Shown: positions 25,508 through 35,262, counted from the stretch's first letter. The stretch is DNA of 64,000 bases from Pseudoduganella rivuli (GCF_009674485.1 NZ_WKJJ01000032.1:1-64000); one strand, 5' to 3'. A program made the numbers and translations. Notes: generated from the sequence alone by a model not told the origin.

Positions 25508-26550
25508 ACCTGAACATCCTGAAGGGGTTGTTGATCCTGACCGTGATCTTCGACCATAACGATTTTTCGCGCGGCGTGTTTGCGGACTTCCTGCGGGGGA
25601 TGTCGTTCCATGTGGTGGGCTTCCTCGCGATCCCCTTCCTGCGCGATGCGTTGAACCCTGTCTCGCGCCGCGCCGCGCAGTATGTGTTCCGGCTGTATTT
25701 CCCCTTCCTGCTGATGACGCTGGCGATGGGCGCGGCATTGATGGTGCTGGGGGGGCAGCCGTGGCAGGAGCGCGTCCGGGCCATTGCCGTGGCGCTGTAT
25801 AGCGGCAATTTTTATGCGCTGAAAGCCGCCACCAACATGGGCCTGCTGTGGTATTTGCCGTCGTTCATTTCCCTGGTGTTATTGCACGGTGTGATCGAGG
25901 CGCAGGGCCGTACCGGCAAAGCCATGCTGATGGCGCTGCTGGTGGCGCTGCATGGCGTGCTGGGCCCGGTGGCGGCCGGGATCCAGGATTATGTGCCGCT
26001 GGGCTTGCTGCCTGCACTGTATGTGATTCCCATGTGCTACCTGGTCGTGCTGTGCCATCGCCACCTGTATCTGCGCCTGCCCGTCCCGGCCGCCGTGTTG
26101 CTGGCGCTGGGGAGCTTTGCGCTGGTCAAGTGGGGACAGATGCACTGGCGTTTGCCGTATGAACTGGGCGCGATGGAAGTGCCGGGCTTCGATGCGTGGC
26201 CATCCATGCTGGTCGACGACCTGGAAGGGGTGACGGGGGCGCTGTTGCTGTTCCAGCTGGCGCGTCTGCCGCTGGGCAAGCTGCTGGCGGCGTTTGGCGA
26301 AGTGAGCCTGCAGGTGTACCTGGTGCATGCGTTTATCGGCCTGGCCATCGCCAAGGTGCTGATGCGCACCAGCCTGGTGGCGCATCCGGTCGCCATCCTC
26401 GCCATTTCGCTGGCGCTGACGGCGGCCATCGCGCTGGCGGTGGCGCGCGTTGTGATGGCGTCGCCGTTCAAGCGTTATCTGTTTCCCCGCGACGTGGCGG
26501 AACTGACGGGACGCACCGCTGCGGGCAGCGTCAAGGCTGCCCGCTCCTGA
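25504..26550 (+). CDS. Acyltransferase-3 family membrane protein
   Basis: A 348-residue membrane protein with about ten helices. The short opening MNLNILKGLLILTVIFDHN and the later GEVSLQVYLVHAF motif are those of acyltransferase-3/OafA-type enzymes, in which an N-terminal His is essential (His18). Members O-acetylate or O-acylate surface glycans using a cytoplasmic acyl donor. It is coupled to the ligase gene and converges on the deacetylase-like gene 5 bp away, where a weak 5-bp hairpin (CCTGA/TCAGG) overlaps both ends. Confidence 0.8.
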   Translation: MNLNILKGLLILTVIFDHNDFSRGVFADFLRGMSFHVVGFLAIPFLRDALNPVSRRAAQYVFRLYFPFLLMTLAMGAALMVLGGQPWQERVRAIAVALYSGNFYALKAATNMGLLWYLPSFISLVLLHGVIEAQGRTGKAMLMALLVALHGVLGPVAAGIQDYVPLGLLPALYVIPMCYLVVLCHRHLYLRLPVPAAVLLALGSFALVKWGQMHWRLPYELGAMEVPGFDAWPSMLVDDLEGVTGALLLFQLARLPLGKLLAAFGEVSLQVYLVHAFIGLAIAKVLMRTSLVAHPVAILAISLALTAAIALAVARVVMASPFKRYLFPRDVAELTGRTAAGSVKAARS

Positions 26551-26555
26551 CCCTG

Positions 26556-27581
26556 TCAGGTGGCGGACGAGCGCAGGGTCATCAAATTACCCAGCTTGTC
26601 GTGCGTGACTTGCGACGCCATGCGCAGCAAGCTTTGGCCCAGGTTGGTTTTCAGCAGGGTATTGCGCGACGGGGCGTGCTCGCACGCCGTCGCTGCCGCG
26701 GCAAAGCCTGACGCTTCGAAACGGTCGCTGTGCCGGTCCAGGAACTGGCACAGTTGCAGCAGGCGGCGCTGCGTCAAATGGTGCCGGCCCAATTGTGTGA
26801 AGGCGACATCGCGGCGGTGCACGAACTCAAAGGGATGGGTCAGCACCACCACCAGCGGGATTTGCATCGCGTGCGCGTCTTCCAGCAGCGACACGGTTTC
26901 CTGGAAACTGGTGCCGGCGATCGTCAGCGACTTCAAGTGCTGGCGGCCACCCATGTTCCAGTCGGAGAACGTCAGGACCGGATATTCCTGTACGCCGTGC
27001 CGCTCATGGCGGCCGCTGTACAGCGCATAGTTCGGATCGCCGCTGTCGAAAATGGCCACGCCGACGTTCGAAGCATAGGGAATGTCTTTCTGCGCCAGCG
27101 CACGGTACAAATTGTCGTCGTGCTGCAAATTGCCGCTGCGGAAAGCCTTGGGCCGGGGCATGCCCCAGTCGCTGAAGGTGTCGATGCCTTGCTGAATCAG
27201 GCTCATCGAATCTTCCACGGCGCGGCCATGGAAATTATCGCTGCCCTCGGGAATCGGCAAACGGCTGCGCCAGTCGCTGTGGCGGAACAGCGTCCAGCAC
27301 GGGTGCGAGTGCAACTGGACTTCGTGCCCATCGCCGTACACGCGGTGGACGATGTCCCGCATGGGGTCGTGCCGGAAATAAGTACGCTGTACCGTTTCCA
27401 CGAAAAACGTTGCGGGAACATGGTACTTGCGGAACGTGTCCAGCATGTAGCCGAGACCTTCCGAGCGGCCGTGGGAATTGCACCATACAGCGGGCTCGGC
27501 AACGGGAGTGCAGGAAGGGTCGTTAAACGCTCCTCCGATACTGAACTCCATGTCGATCGTGATACAAACCCGTGTGCGCAT
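26556..27581 (-). CDS. Polysaccharide deacetylase-like protein
   Basis: A 341-residue protein related to NodB-fold deacetylases. Recognisable blocks are CITIDMEFS (first motif, with Asp-Met in place of the usual Asp-Asp), ATFFVE, HEVQLHSHPCW (metal-binding His), FRSGN and VLTHPFEF. It lacks a signal peptide, so it may act on lipid-linked precursors in the cytoplasm. Start 27581 (ATG) is chosen over a TTG at 27599. It is downstream of the large lipoprotein gene on the same strand, separated by 231 bp containing a hairpin. The altered first motif makes activity uncertain. Confidence 0.75.
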   Translation of the reverse strand: MRTRVCITIDMEFSIGGAFNDPSCTPVAEPAVWCNSHGRSEGLGYMLDTFRKYHVPATFFVETVQRTYFRHDPMRDIVHRVYGDGHEVQLHSHPCWTLFRHSDWRSRLPIPEGSDNFHGRAVEDSMSLIQQGIDTFSDWGMPRPKAFRSGNLQHDDNLYRALAQKDIPYASNVGVAIFDSGDPNYALYSGRHERHGVQEYPVLTFSDWNMGGRQHLKSLTIAGTSFQETVSLLEDAHAMQIPLVVVLTHPFEFVHRRDVAFTQLGRHHLTQRRLLQLCQFLDRHSDRFEASGFAAAATACEHAPSRNTLLKTNLGQSLLRMASQVTHDKLGNLMTLRSSAT

Positions 27582-27716
27582 GCGGTCTCTTATCTTCAAT
27601 AAATTGCGTAGATGTTAATTTCCGTGAGTAAATATGCTATACCTCCAGAGTAATTCCTGCAATGCGGGGAACGCCTATGAAAGTTGACAACATTGCGTTG
27701 CTAGGGCAAGGAAGCG

Positions 27717-27743
27717 CGAAAGCCTGGCAGAGCCAGGCTTTCG
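27717..27743 (-). terminator. Perfect 12-bp stem, 3-nt loop
   Basis: CGAAAGCCTGGC, AGA, GCCAGGCTTTCG. It lies 70 bp after the stop of the large lipoprotein gene (minus strand). The stem is strong but no long T-run follows on the minus strand, so it may terminate, or stabilise a transcript end. Confidence 0.55.
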
Positions 27744-27812
27744 ATATCGGCAGCACAGGGATGTGGTGCTGCGCGATCTGATTTTTGCCGCTGTTAACCA
27801 GCGGGCCGGGAT

Positions 27813-30113
27813 TTAGCGGGGCACGATATCGAACTGCGGCTCCAGGCTGTAATCCGGTTTCACCGTACGCGCCATAAACACTTTCCATGCGGCCGGACCA
27901 CCGGTTGCGGCGCCTGCGGCATAAGCCAGTGCTGGCTGCATGTTGGATGGATAACCGGTTGGCATATCGGAATAACCCGTCATTTCACCCAGTTTCAATC
28001 CCAGCAGCGTTGCCATTGCAGTGGTGTTGCAGCCCAGCAAATTCAACTGGTCGGTACTGCTTGCTTTATACGCTTGGCCAATTGTCTCATACAAAGGCGA
28101 CGTTGCGCTATCGCGAACCTTCATGGCGTACATGGCGCCGGAAATCCAGCAGAAGCCTGCACCGGTCATGCGATCGATCGGGAACTTGGCTTTCCATGCC
28201 AGCAGCGGCTTGGCGCGGGTAAAGCCCAGTTCGGCGGCAACACCGATGGCGGACGTGAAGAAGTCGTCTTGCCATGGGGACAGGCCCGTGTTGTCGTTGT
28301 AAATCACCGCGTAACCATGGGTCAACGCACCCAGCTTGGTTGCCGCCGGGTTGTTCGTATAGTTGGCGTCGTACCAGTCGATGTTGTTGTTCAGGATGGT
28401 CGTGAACAGTGCTTTTTGCGGATCGTTGTCCGGCAGGATGTACGCCGCCTGCGCGGTGGTACGCATGCTCCATGCCTGGGCGCGGATCTGGTCAGCCTTG
28501 AACAAGCCCTTGCCATAATCGCGGTAACCCGGATTGGTCGAGAACGTGTTGTAGTTGGCCCAGAATTCCAGTTCTTCCAGGTGGTAGTAATCACCCGTCA
28601 CCATGTACGGCAGGTAGGCGAAGGCCGGCTGGTGCGACGTGTCGGCGCGGAACGGCGTGGTGCAGGCCGTGCTCGGGCAGTCCGGGAAGGCTTCGCGCAG
28701 CTTGGTGACCGGATTGTACGTGTCGCCCGGATTACCCAGCAGCGTCATGTACGGGTATTCCGCCAGCGTGATGGGCTTGCCCGTCGTCTTGTTGCGGTAG
28801 TGCGCGGACCAGCCGCCTGCCAGTTCCGACATGCCCAGCATGATGTTTTTCATGCGCTGGTCCATGCTGGTCAGGTACAGGGCGCTCCAGGCCGGCAGCA
28901 GGCCGATATCGCTGCGGCCGCCCGTGGTCGGCATGTAAGGCTGGCCCAGGCCGACGTCCATCGCGCCCGTTTTGGCGGCGAGCCAGCGCTTGTTCCACGC
29001 ATCGATGGTGGTTTCCTTGATGCTCAGCGTCAGGTCGTAGTTCGGCAAGGCTTTCGACGCCACCATGTAGGCGGCATTGTGGCGCAAGTCCAGCAGCGGC
29101 GCGTTGCCCCACCAGAACGTCTTGCGCCAGCGCGCATGGTGATAGTGCGGCACGGCAGCCTGGGTATACGCGCTCTTGCCACCCACCAGCAACTGGGCGT
29201 CATACGTATAGTTTTGCGGCGAGGCTTCGAAGGCCCACGTGTTTTCCACCGTCACGTCCACCCGGGCCGCGCTGGTGCCATAGGCACGGATTGCAAAGCG
29301 TGCATGCAAATGCGGATGTTCTTCGCCCGACGCGGTTTTCAGCGGCGCCGATACCAGCCATTCATTGGTCAGCGGACCGGCCAGCCAAGTCGTGTATTTG
29401 CCGGATTTCAGCAGTGCATCGGCCGAAGCGCTGTAGACCTTGCCGCCGATGGTGGCGTTGAAGGTCGACGAGAAGCCGGCGTTCAGCAATTGTGCCGGCG
29501 CGGCGCCGGTGGTGGTGGTGGTGGCGTTGCCCTTGACCAGGTAAATGGTCTGGACTTGCTTCGGCATGCTCGATGGCAATTGGCCGGTAATGACGGCATG
29601 GCGTACCGAGCCGTCGGCATGGCGGGCCTTGACGTCGACTTGCAGCGGCACATTGGCGCCGGCGGCGGTCTTGGCGGCAATGCCTTCGGTGCTCTTCACG
29701 TCGCCCACGGCAAATACCTGGCCGAACGTGAATGGCGTATTGACTTGCGGTACGGCCGCCGTGCTGGTCAGCGTGACCGACGTGATGGTCGCGAACGACG
29801 GCGCGGTGGTCGTGGTCGGAGCGGGTGCCGCACCGGCCGACAGCAGCCCGGTGGCGGTGCCGGCCGACAGGGCGCCCTGTGCTTTACCGCCTTGTACGGT
29901 GCTGCTGGTGGTGTTGCCTTGCGTGGCCGACGAAGCGTCGGTCGCGGGAATGGTGACCGTGCCGGGATTGGTGATCGCCGGACCGCCCATGGTGACCAGG
30001 CTTGCCGGTGGCAGGCTCGGAGTGTCGCTGTTACCGCCGCCGCATGCAGCTAACGAAGCGCACAGGAGCGAAGCGAACATGGGACGCAGGGAAGTGGTCA
30101 GGGAGTTACGCAT
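27813..30113 (-). CDS. Large lipoprotein, possible glycan-processing enzyme
   Basis: A 766-residue lipoprotein (lipobox Leu21-Ala-Ala-Cys24). A Gly/Ala/Thr-rich spacer runs to about residue 130. Next is a beta-rich domain with the sequence G-x-V-F-A-x-G-D-V, VPLQVDVKARHADGSVRHAV, which resembles the N-terminal barrel of PcRGLX/YetA-like rhamnogalacturonan lyase proteins. The C-terminal half is helical with aromatic-rich loops (HQPAFAYLPYMVTGDYYHLEELEFWANYN), like an alpha/alpha toroid. I infer a secreted or outer-membrane enzyme acting on polysaccharide, but the match is by eye and no catalytic residues are assigned. The start at 30113 fits the lipoprotein signal. It is divergent from the epimerase gene. 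Confidence 0.6.
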   Translation of the reverse strand: MRNSLTTSLRPMFASLLCASLAACGGGNSDTPSLPPASLVTMGGPAITNPGTVTIPATDASSATQGNTTSSTVQGGKAQGALSAGTATGLLSAGAAPAPTTTTAPSFATITSVTLTSTAAVPQVNTPFTFGQVFAVGDVKSTEGIAAKTAAGANVPLQVDVKARHADGSVRHAVITGQLPSSMPKQVQTIYLVKGNATTTTTGAAPAQLLNAGFSSTFNATIGGKVYSASADALLKSGKYTTWLAGPLTNEWLVSAPLKTASGEEHPHLHARFAIRAYGTSAARVDVTVENTWAFEASPQNYTYDAQLLVGGKSAYTQAAVPHYHHARWRKTFWWGNAPLLDLRHNAAYMVASKALPNYDLTLSIKETTIDAWNKRWLAAKTGAMDVGLGQPYMPTTGGRSDIGLLPAWSALYLTSMDQRMKNIMLGMSELAGGWSAHYRNKTTGKPITLAEYPYMTLLGNPGDTYNPVTKLREAFPDCPSTACTTPFRADTSHQPAFAYLPYMVTGDYYHLEELEFWANYNTFSTNPGYRDYGKGLFKADQIRAQAWSMRTTAQAAYILPDNDPQKALFTTILNNNIDWYDANYTNNPAATKLGALTHGYAVIYNDNTGLSPWQDDFFTSAIGVAAELGFTRAKPLLAWKAKFPIDRMTGAGFCWISGAMYAMKVRDSATSPLYETIGQAYKASSTDQLNLLGCNTTAMATLLGLKLGEMTGYSDMPTGYPSNMQPALAYAAGAATGGPAAWKVFMARTVKPDYSLEPQFDIVPR

Positions 30114-30353
30114 AATATCTGATCTGTCCTGAAAAATTGCGGCGCCGAAATGATGCCGTATGGATAGATTCAGATTAGCGCGGAAATGAGTTGGCTGCAG
30201 GAAAAATTTAACATTCCCCGCAAAAATAAATCCTAAAAACAACGCTTGATTGTCTTGTTATTCAGTATGTTTGTCAAGGATAATTTTCTCGAAAACAACG
30301 ACAGATATGGATCGGCTAAAATATGTTGTATTGGCATCAATGTACGCAATCAT

Positions 30354-30362
30354 TGCTATAAT
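30354..30362 (+). promoter_or_regulatory. Extended -10 promoter (TGCTATAAT)
   Basis: A perfect TATAAT at 30357-30362 preceded by TG one base upstream. A TTGGCA lies 20 bp upstream, slightly too far for a -35 element, but extended -10 promoters do not need one. Transcription would start near 30369 and read into the epimerase and priming glycosyltransferase genes. Confidence 0.5.
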
Positions 30363-30498
30363 GACATAGGTGTTGTAACTAAATAATTCCTTGTTGTCAT
30401 TGCTTTTCAGTTCGATTTGTTATAAAGCTTGCATTTATTTACAAACTCACCGACGATAACGACTATCCTCTCCAAACCCAGCAGTAATGTCGCGGAAC

Positions 30499-30521
30499 CC
30501 CAACGCAAAACTTGCGTTGGG
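30499..30521 (+). repeat. Leader hairpin, 10-bp perfect stem
   Basis: CCCAACGCAA, loop AAC, TTGCGTTGGG. It is in the leader of the XrtA operon, 69 bp before the epimerase ATG. It could be an attenuator or protein-binding site; no T-run follows. Confidence 0.45.
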
Positions 30522-30589
30522 TGGTATCCTCGCCGACACTTAATTCAATGCTCGCGAGCTGAACAACTTGCGGCGTACTGACTCAATAG

Positions 30590-31657
30590 ATGGATGCACT
30601 GATGAATGATCAATCCGGGCGCGGTGGCGCTTTTCCCCGCGTGGCGCAGCAATTGCGAACAGCCCGCTACCATTGGCTGGTAACTGGCGCGGCAGGGTTC
30701 ATTGGGTCCAATCTGGTCGAAGCATTGTTAAAGCTGGGCCAGCGCGTCACGGGACTGGATAATTTCGCCACGGGTCACCAGCATAATCTTGACCAGGTGC
30801 AAGCCGCTGTCGGCGACGAAGCCTGGTCCCATTTCCAGTTCATCCGCGGCGATATCCGCGTACCCGACGATTGCGCGCATGCGTGCGAAGGCGTCGATTA
30901 TGTTTTGCATCAGGCCGCGCTGGGCTCGGTATCGCGCTCGATCGCCGATCCGCAAACCACCAACGACACCAATATCACCGGTTTCCTCAACATGCTGACG
31001 GCCGCCCGCGACGCCAAGGTGAAGCGTTTCGTGTACGCCGCCTCCAGCTCCACCTATGGCGACCACCCGGCCTTGCCGAAGGTCGAGGACCGTATCGGCA
31101 ATCCGCTGTCGCCGTATGCCGTCACCAAATATGTCAATGAGTTGTATGCCAACGTGTTTGCACGCTGCTATGGGATGGAATCCATCGGCCTGCGCTACTT
31201 CAACGTGTTTGGCCCGCGCCAGGACCCGCAAGGCGCCTATGCGGCGGTCATTCCACAGTGGGTATCGGCACTGATCCATAACCGCCCCCTGGCCATCAAT
31301 GGCGATGGCGAAACCAGCCGCGACTTTTGCTTCATTGAAAATGTCGTGCAAGCCAACCTGCTGGCGGCGATGGCTGACAAGCCGGAAGCCGTCAACCAGG
31401 TCTACAACGTGGCGCTGAGCGGCCGCACCAGCCTCAATCAACTGTACGCCATGATGCTGGCGCTGCTGGAGCCGCGCTTCCCGCACCTGGCCGGACACCA
31501 TCCGGAATACAAGGATTTCCGTCCCGGCGACGTGCGCCATTCGCAGGCTGATATCAACAAGGCGGCACAACTGCTGGGTTATGTGCCGACACACAATATA
31601 GAACAAGGGTTGGCGCTGGCGATGGACTGGTATGTCGCCAGCCTGACCCGTCCGTAA
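30590..31657 (+). CDS. NAD-dependent sugar-nucleotide epimerase (UDP-HexNAc 4-epimerase type)
   Basis: A 355-residue extended short-chain dehydrogenase. The NAD loop is Gly33-Ala-Ala-Gly36-Phe-Ile-Gly39; the catalytic Ser and Tyr-x-x-x-Lys are in the ASSSTYGD and YAVTKYVNE segments. Overall it resembles WbpP/TviC UDP-GlcNAc or UDP-GlcNAcA 4-epimerases, which feed GalNAc-type sugars to polysaccharides. It is the first gene of the rightward XrtA arm, 73 bp before the priming glycosyltransferase. The start is uncertain: 30590 or the in-frame ATG at 30602; neither has a strong ribosome-binding site. Confidence 0.8.
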   Translation: MDALMNDQSGRGGAFPRVAQQLRTARYHWLVTGAAGFIGSNLVEALLKLGQRVTGLDNFATGHQHNLDQVQAAVGDEAWSHFQFIRGDIRVPDDCAHACEGVDYVLHQAALGSVSRSIADPQTTNDTNITGFLNMLTAARDAKVKRFVYAASSSTYGDHPALPKVEDRIGNPLSPYAVTKYVNELYANVFARCYGMESIGLRYFNVFGPRQDPQGAYAAVIPQWVSALIHNRPLAINGDGETSRDFCFIENVVQANLLAAMADKPEAVNQVYNVALSGRTSLNQLYAMMLALLEPRFPHLAGHHPEYKDFRPGDVRHSQADINKAAQLLGYVPTHNIEQGLALAMDWYVASLTRP

Positions 31658-31730
31658 AGACCGGGGCTGACGTGTTACCCTGCGGGGCCTGCCGGCGCGC
31701 GGGGGGGCACGGGCGGGGAGGAACCATAAA

Positions 31731-33134
31731 ATGCTAAGAATATCCAATCACTACGTATCCAAAGTCGCGTTCAGCTTGCTGTTCGTGGAAGTGCTCATCC
31801 TGATCGGCTCGTTCTATGTCGGTTCCGCCATCCGGTATTTCGATGGCGATGACTTCGTGCTGCCCAAGCTCGAGCATTTCCTGCTGTCCGCTTGCGTGTT
31901 TGCCGGCGCCATCGTGTTCAGCATGAGCGCGCTCGGCATGTACCAGCTCAATTTTGCGGACGGCTTGCGCAACCCCTTCTTCCTGCGCCTGATGCCCTCG
32001 TTTGCCATGGCGTTCGGCATCCTGACGCTGGTGTTCTACATCGTGCCGGACCTGTATTTCGGCCGCGGCATCCTGCTGCTGGTGTTCGGGATTTCCGCCC
32101 TAGGTATCCTGGCGGCGCGCGCCATCTTCTTTACCACGTCGGAATTCCGCTTCCTGGAATCGCGCATCATGTTCCTGGGCATCGGCCCCCTGGCCAAGGA
32201 ATGCGGCGACATGGCGCTGACGGCGTCCAGTTATCACAAATACGATGTGGCGGGCTATGTCGCCATGCCGGGCGAAGAGTGCGTGGTGCCATCGTCGTCC
32301 GTGTTGCAGATGGAACCGGGCATGTCGCTGGTGGCGTTGGCGCGCAAGTATGACGCCAGCGAAATCGTGGTCGCCGTGCAAAACCGCCGCGGCGGCACTT
32401 TTCCCATTCGGGAATTGCTGGAATGTAAGTTGTTTGGCATCACCGTGACGGATGCCGCGACGTTCTTCGAACGGGAAACGTACCAGATCCGCGTCGAATC
32501 CCTGCAACCGAGCTGGCTGGTGTTTGGCGGCGGCTTCGACCAGAGTTTCGTCCGTACCTTCATGAAACGGGCATTCGACATTATCGTGTCCGTGATTATT
32601 TTGCTGCTGACCATGCCGATCATGCTGATCACGGCGCTGCTGATCCGCCTGGAAGACGGCGGCCCCGTGATTTACAGCCAGGAGCGCACGGGCCGCGGCA
32701 ACCGCCCGTTCAAGGTGCACAAATTCCGCAGCATGGGCATCAACGCGGAAAAAGCCGGCAAGCCGATCTGGGCCCAGCAAAACGACCCCCGCGTCACCCG
32801 CGTCGGCGATTTCATCCGCAAAGTGCGTATCGATGAATTGCCGCAGTTGTGGAATGTGTTCAAGGGTGAAATGAGTTTTGTCGGTCCGCGTCCCGAGCGT
32901 CCCTTCTTCGTTGAACAATTGAGCAACGATATTCCGTATTACAACGTCCGCCACAGCATCAAACCCGGCATCACGGGCTGGGCCCAGGTGCGTTATGGTT
33001 ATGGTGCGTCGGTCGAAGATGCCGTGCAAAAATTACAGTACGACTTGTACTATGTGAAAAACAACAGCCTGTTCCTGGATATCCTGGTGCTGATCGATAC
33101 GATGAAGGTCGTGCTATTCGGTAGTGGGCGCTGA
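31731..33134 (+). CDS. XrtA-system priming sugar transferase (polyprenyl-phosphate type)
   Basis: A 467-residue membrane enzyme that loads the first sugar phosphate onto undecaprenyl phosphate. Four N-terminal helices and a Rossmann-like region are followed by the bacterial sugar transferase domain (about 280-467): MKRAFDIIVSVIILLLTMP, EDGGPVIYSQERTG, KFRSM, RIDELPQLWNV and SFVGPRPERP, all diagnostic. Length and layout match the TIGR03013 type found in PEP-CTERM/XrtA loci. A GGGGAGGAA site lies 7 nt upstream. It precedes prsK, so assembly and regulation are co-transcribed. Confidence 0.9.
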   Translation: MLRISNHYVSKVAFSLLFVEVLILIGSFYVGSAIRYFDGDDFVLPKLEHFLLSACVFAGAIVFSMSALGMYQLNFADGLRNPFFLRLMPSFAMAFGILTLVFYIVPDLYFGRGILLLVFGISALGILAARAIFFTTSEFRFLESRIMFLGIGPLAKECGDMALTASSYHKYDVAGYVAMPGEECVVPSSSVLQMEPGMSLVALARKYDASEIVVAVQNRRGGTFPIRELLECKLFGITVTDAATFFERETYQIRVESLQPSWLVFGGGFDQSFVRTFMKRAFDIIVSVIILLLTMPIMLITALLIRLEDGGPVIYSQERTGRGNRPFKVHKFRSMGINAEKAGKPIWAQQNDPRVTRVGDFIRKVRIDELPQLWNVFKGEMSFVGPRPERPFFVEQLSNDIPYYNVRHSIKPGITGWAQVRYGYGASVEDAVQKLQYDLYYVKNNSLFLDILVLIDTMKVVLFGSGR

Positions 33135-33150
33135 TGCGGGAGGCGCCGGC

Positions 33151-35223
33151 ATGGTGAACGTGGTTGCGGCCAGCTATGGTTTGGCAGCGCTGGTGTTCCT
33201 GGTGCTGTTCGTGCTGCAGGTGAGCGTGTGGCACCGCCGCGCATTTGCGCTGGCGCTGGCCGGCGCGGCGCTGGCCACGGCGCTGTGGTCGGCGCTGATG
33301 GCCTGGCATGGCTGGAATGGCTGGGCTCCCAGCATGCTGTCCGGCGGCCTGGATATTCTCCGCAATGCCGCCTGGGCGTATTTCATGTTGCTGTTGCTGG
33401 GCTATCTGCGGCCGGGCAGCGACTGGCGCGCGCAGCGGGGCAGCCTTTTGCTGCGGCTGGTGGCCGGCGTGTACGGCTTGTATATCGGCGTGACCGTGCT
33501 GGGCGCGTGGCTGCCGGGGCTGATTTTCAGCCTGGGGGGCGGGCTGCTGCTGGTCATGGTGCGGGCCGGCGTCGCCGTACTGGGCCTGATCCTGGTCGAG
33601 CAACTGTACCGCAGCAAGACCCCGCAAGAGCGCTGGGGCGTCAAATTCGCCTGCCTGGGCGTGGGCGGCATGTGGATCTTCGATTTTTACCTGTACAGCG
33701 ACGCCATGCTGTTCCGCCGCATCGATGACGATATCTGGGCGGCGCGCGGTTTCGTGCATGCGCTGACGGCGCCGCTGCTGATGATCGCATCGGCGCGCGG
33801 CGCATCGTGGTCGTCCGAACTGTCGGTGTCGCGCCGCGTGCTGTTCCATTCGGCGGCGCTGGCCGGTTCCGCGCTGTACCTGCTGGCCATGAGTTCGGCC
33901 GGTTACTACCTGCGCTTTGTCGGCGGCGACTGGGGCTCCGTCATGCAGCTGGCGTTCCTGTTCGGCGCCGGCGTCCTGCTGGTGGGGATCCTGTTTTCCG
34001 GCACGTTCCGCGCGTGGCTGAAAGTTTTCATCAGCAAGCATTTTTATTCGTACAACTACGATTACCGCGAAGAGTGGCTGCGCTTTACGCGCCTGCTGTC
34101 GCAGGATGGCCCGGGCCTGGCCGACCGCACGATCCAGGCCGTGGCGGCGCTGGTGGAAAGCCATGGCGGCGCCGTCTGGATCAGCCGCGACAATGACCAG
34201 TTTGAACAGGTGGCGCACTGGAATTGCCCCGCTGTCCCGGAACCGGAACCGGTGTCGTCGTCATTTATCCGTTTCCTGCAGGAGCGCCAGTGGGTGGTCG
34301 ACCTGGAAGAATACGAGCGCAATGGCGAAATGTATGGGGACATGGTGTTGCCGGGCTGGCTGCGCGCCATTCCGCGCGCGTGGATCGTGGTGCCGCTGAC
34401 GTTGCAGGGGCGCCTGTATGGCTTCATGTTGCTGCTGCAACCGCGCAGCACCGTCCAGCTGAACTGGGAAGTCATCGACTTGCTGAAGATCGCGGGCAGC
34501 CAGGCCGCCAGTTACCTGGCGCAGCAGGAAGCCGTGACGGCGCTGATGCTGGCGCGCCAGTTCGAGTCGTTCAACCGCATGTCGACCTTCGTCGTGCATG
34601 ACTTGAAAAACCTGGTGGCGCAACTGTCGCTGCTGATCCCCAACGCCCACAAGCACCGCAACAATCCGGAATTCCAGCAAGACATGCTCGATACCGTCAC
34701 CCATTCGGTGCAAAAGATGAAGCTGATGCTGCAAAAGCTGAGCCGCAACGATGCGCCGGAGCGTCCGGTGCCGCTGGCAATTGACCAGCTGTTGCGTCAG
34801 GCCGTATCCTTGAAAGCGGCATTCGAACCGACGCCGGCATTGCACGTGGAACAGGCCGGATTGCAGGTGGTGGCCGACGGCGAGCGGCTGGAGCGCGTGC
34901 TGGGGCACCTGATCCAGAACGCGATTGAAGCCACGCCCCGCGATGGCAGCGTAACGATTACACTGCGTAACGACGGCGGCGCCGTTCGCATCGACATTAC
35001 CGACACCGGCCAGGGCATGACGGACGAATTCATCCGCGAGCGCCTGTACAAACCGTTTGAATCCACCAAGCCGGCCGGCATGGGTATCGGCGCGTTTGAA
35101 AGCCGGGAATACATTCATGAACTGGGTGGCAGGCTGGAAGTGCGGAGTGTGCCGGGACATGGCACCACGTTCAGTGTGACGCTGCCGCTGCATGCCCAGG
35201 AAGCACAGGACCGCGCGGCCTGA
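33151..35223 (+). CDS. prsK: XrtA-system sensor histidine kinase PrsK
   Basis: A 690-residue kinase. About eight N-terminal membrane helices (to about residue 290) form the sensor; a GAF-like domain follows (about 310-460), then a histidine kinase with phosphoacceptor His483 in FVVHDLKN and an ATPase domain (NAIEATP, DTGQGMT, GIGAFESREYIHE). The HDLKN rather than HELRTP box is typical of the PrsK family. It is followed by prsR, its expected partner. Start 33151 is chosen for its GGGAGG site and because the first helix begins soon after. Confidence 0.9.
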   Translation: MVNVVAASYGLAALVFLVLFVLQVSVWHRRAFALALAGAALATALWSALMAWHGWNGWAPSMLSGGLDILRNAAWAYFMLLLLGYLRPGSDWRAQRGSLLLRLVAGVYGLYIGVTVLGAWLPGLIFSLGGGLLLVMVRAGVAVLGLILVEQLYRSKTPQERWGVKFACLGVGGMWIFDFYLYSDAMLFRRIDDDIWAARGFVHALTAPLLMIASARGASWSSELSVSRRVLFHSAALAGSALYLLAMSSAGYYLRFVGGDWGSVMQLAFLFGAGVLLVGILFSGTFRAWLKVFISKHFYSYNYDYREEWLRFTRLLSQDGPGLADRTIQAVAALVESHGGAVWISRDNDQFEQVAHWNCPAVPEPEPVSSSFIRFLQERQWVVDLEEYERNGEMYGDMVLPGWLRAIPRAWIVVPLTLQGRLYGFMLLLQPRSTVQLNWEVIDLLKIAGSQAASYLAQQEAVTALMLARQFESFNRMSTFVVHDLKNLVAQLSLLIPNAHKHRNNPEFQQDMLDTVTHSVQKMKLMLQKLSRNDAPERPVPLAIDQLLRQAVSLKAAFEPTPALHVEQAGLQVVADGERLERVLGHLIQNAIEATPRDGSVTITLRNDGGAVRIDITDTGQGMTDEFIRERLYKPFESTKPAGMGIGAFESREYIHELGGRLEVRSVPGHGTTFSVTLPLHAQEAQDRAA

Positions 35224-35262
35224 CCGTGACCGCACACCTGCCGATATCGTCAAAGGAATACC

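Larger units (their letters stand above)
30114..30589. other. AT-rich divergent intergenic region, 476 nt
   Basis: It separates the large lipoprotein gene (minus) from the XrtA locus rightward arm (plus). No gene is visible. It contains a good extended -10 promoter for the plus strand and a leader hairpin, listed separately. The long leader (about 220 nt) leaves room for RNA-level control. Confidence 0.55.

Noticed and set aside
30331..30347. TGGCATC...CGCA as a sigma-54 promoter for the epimerase gene
   Set aside because: The spacing between GG and GC is one base too long and the -12 sequence is poor.
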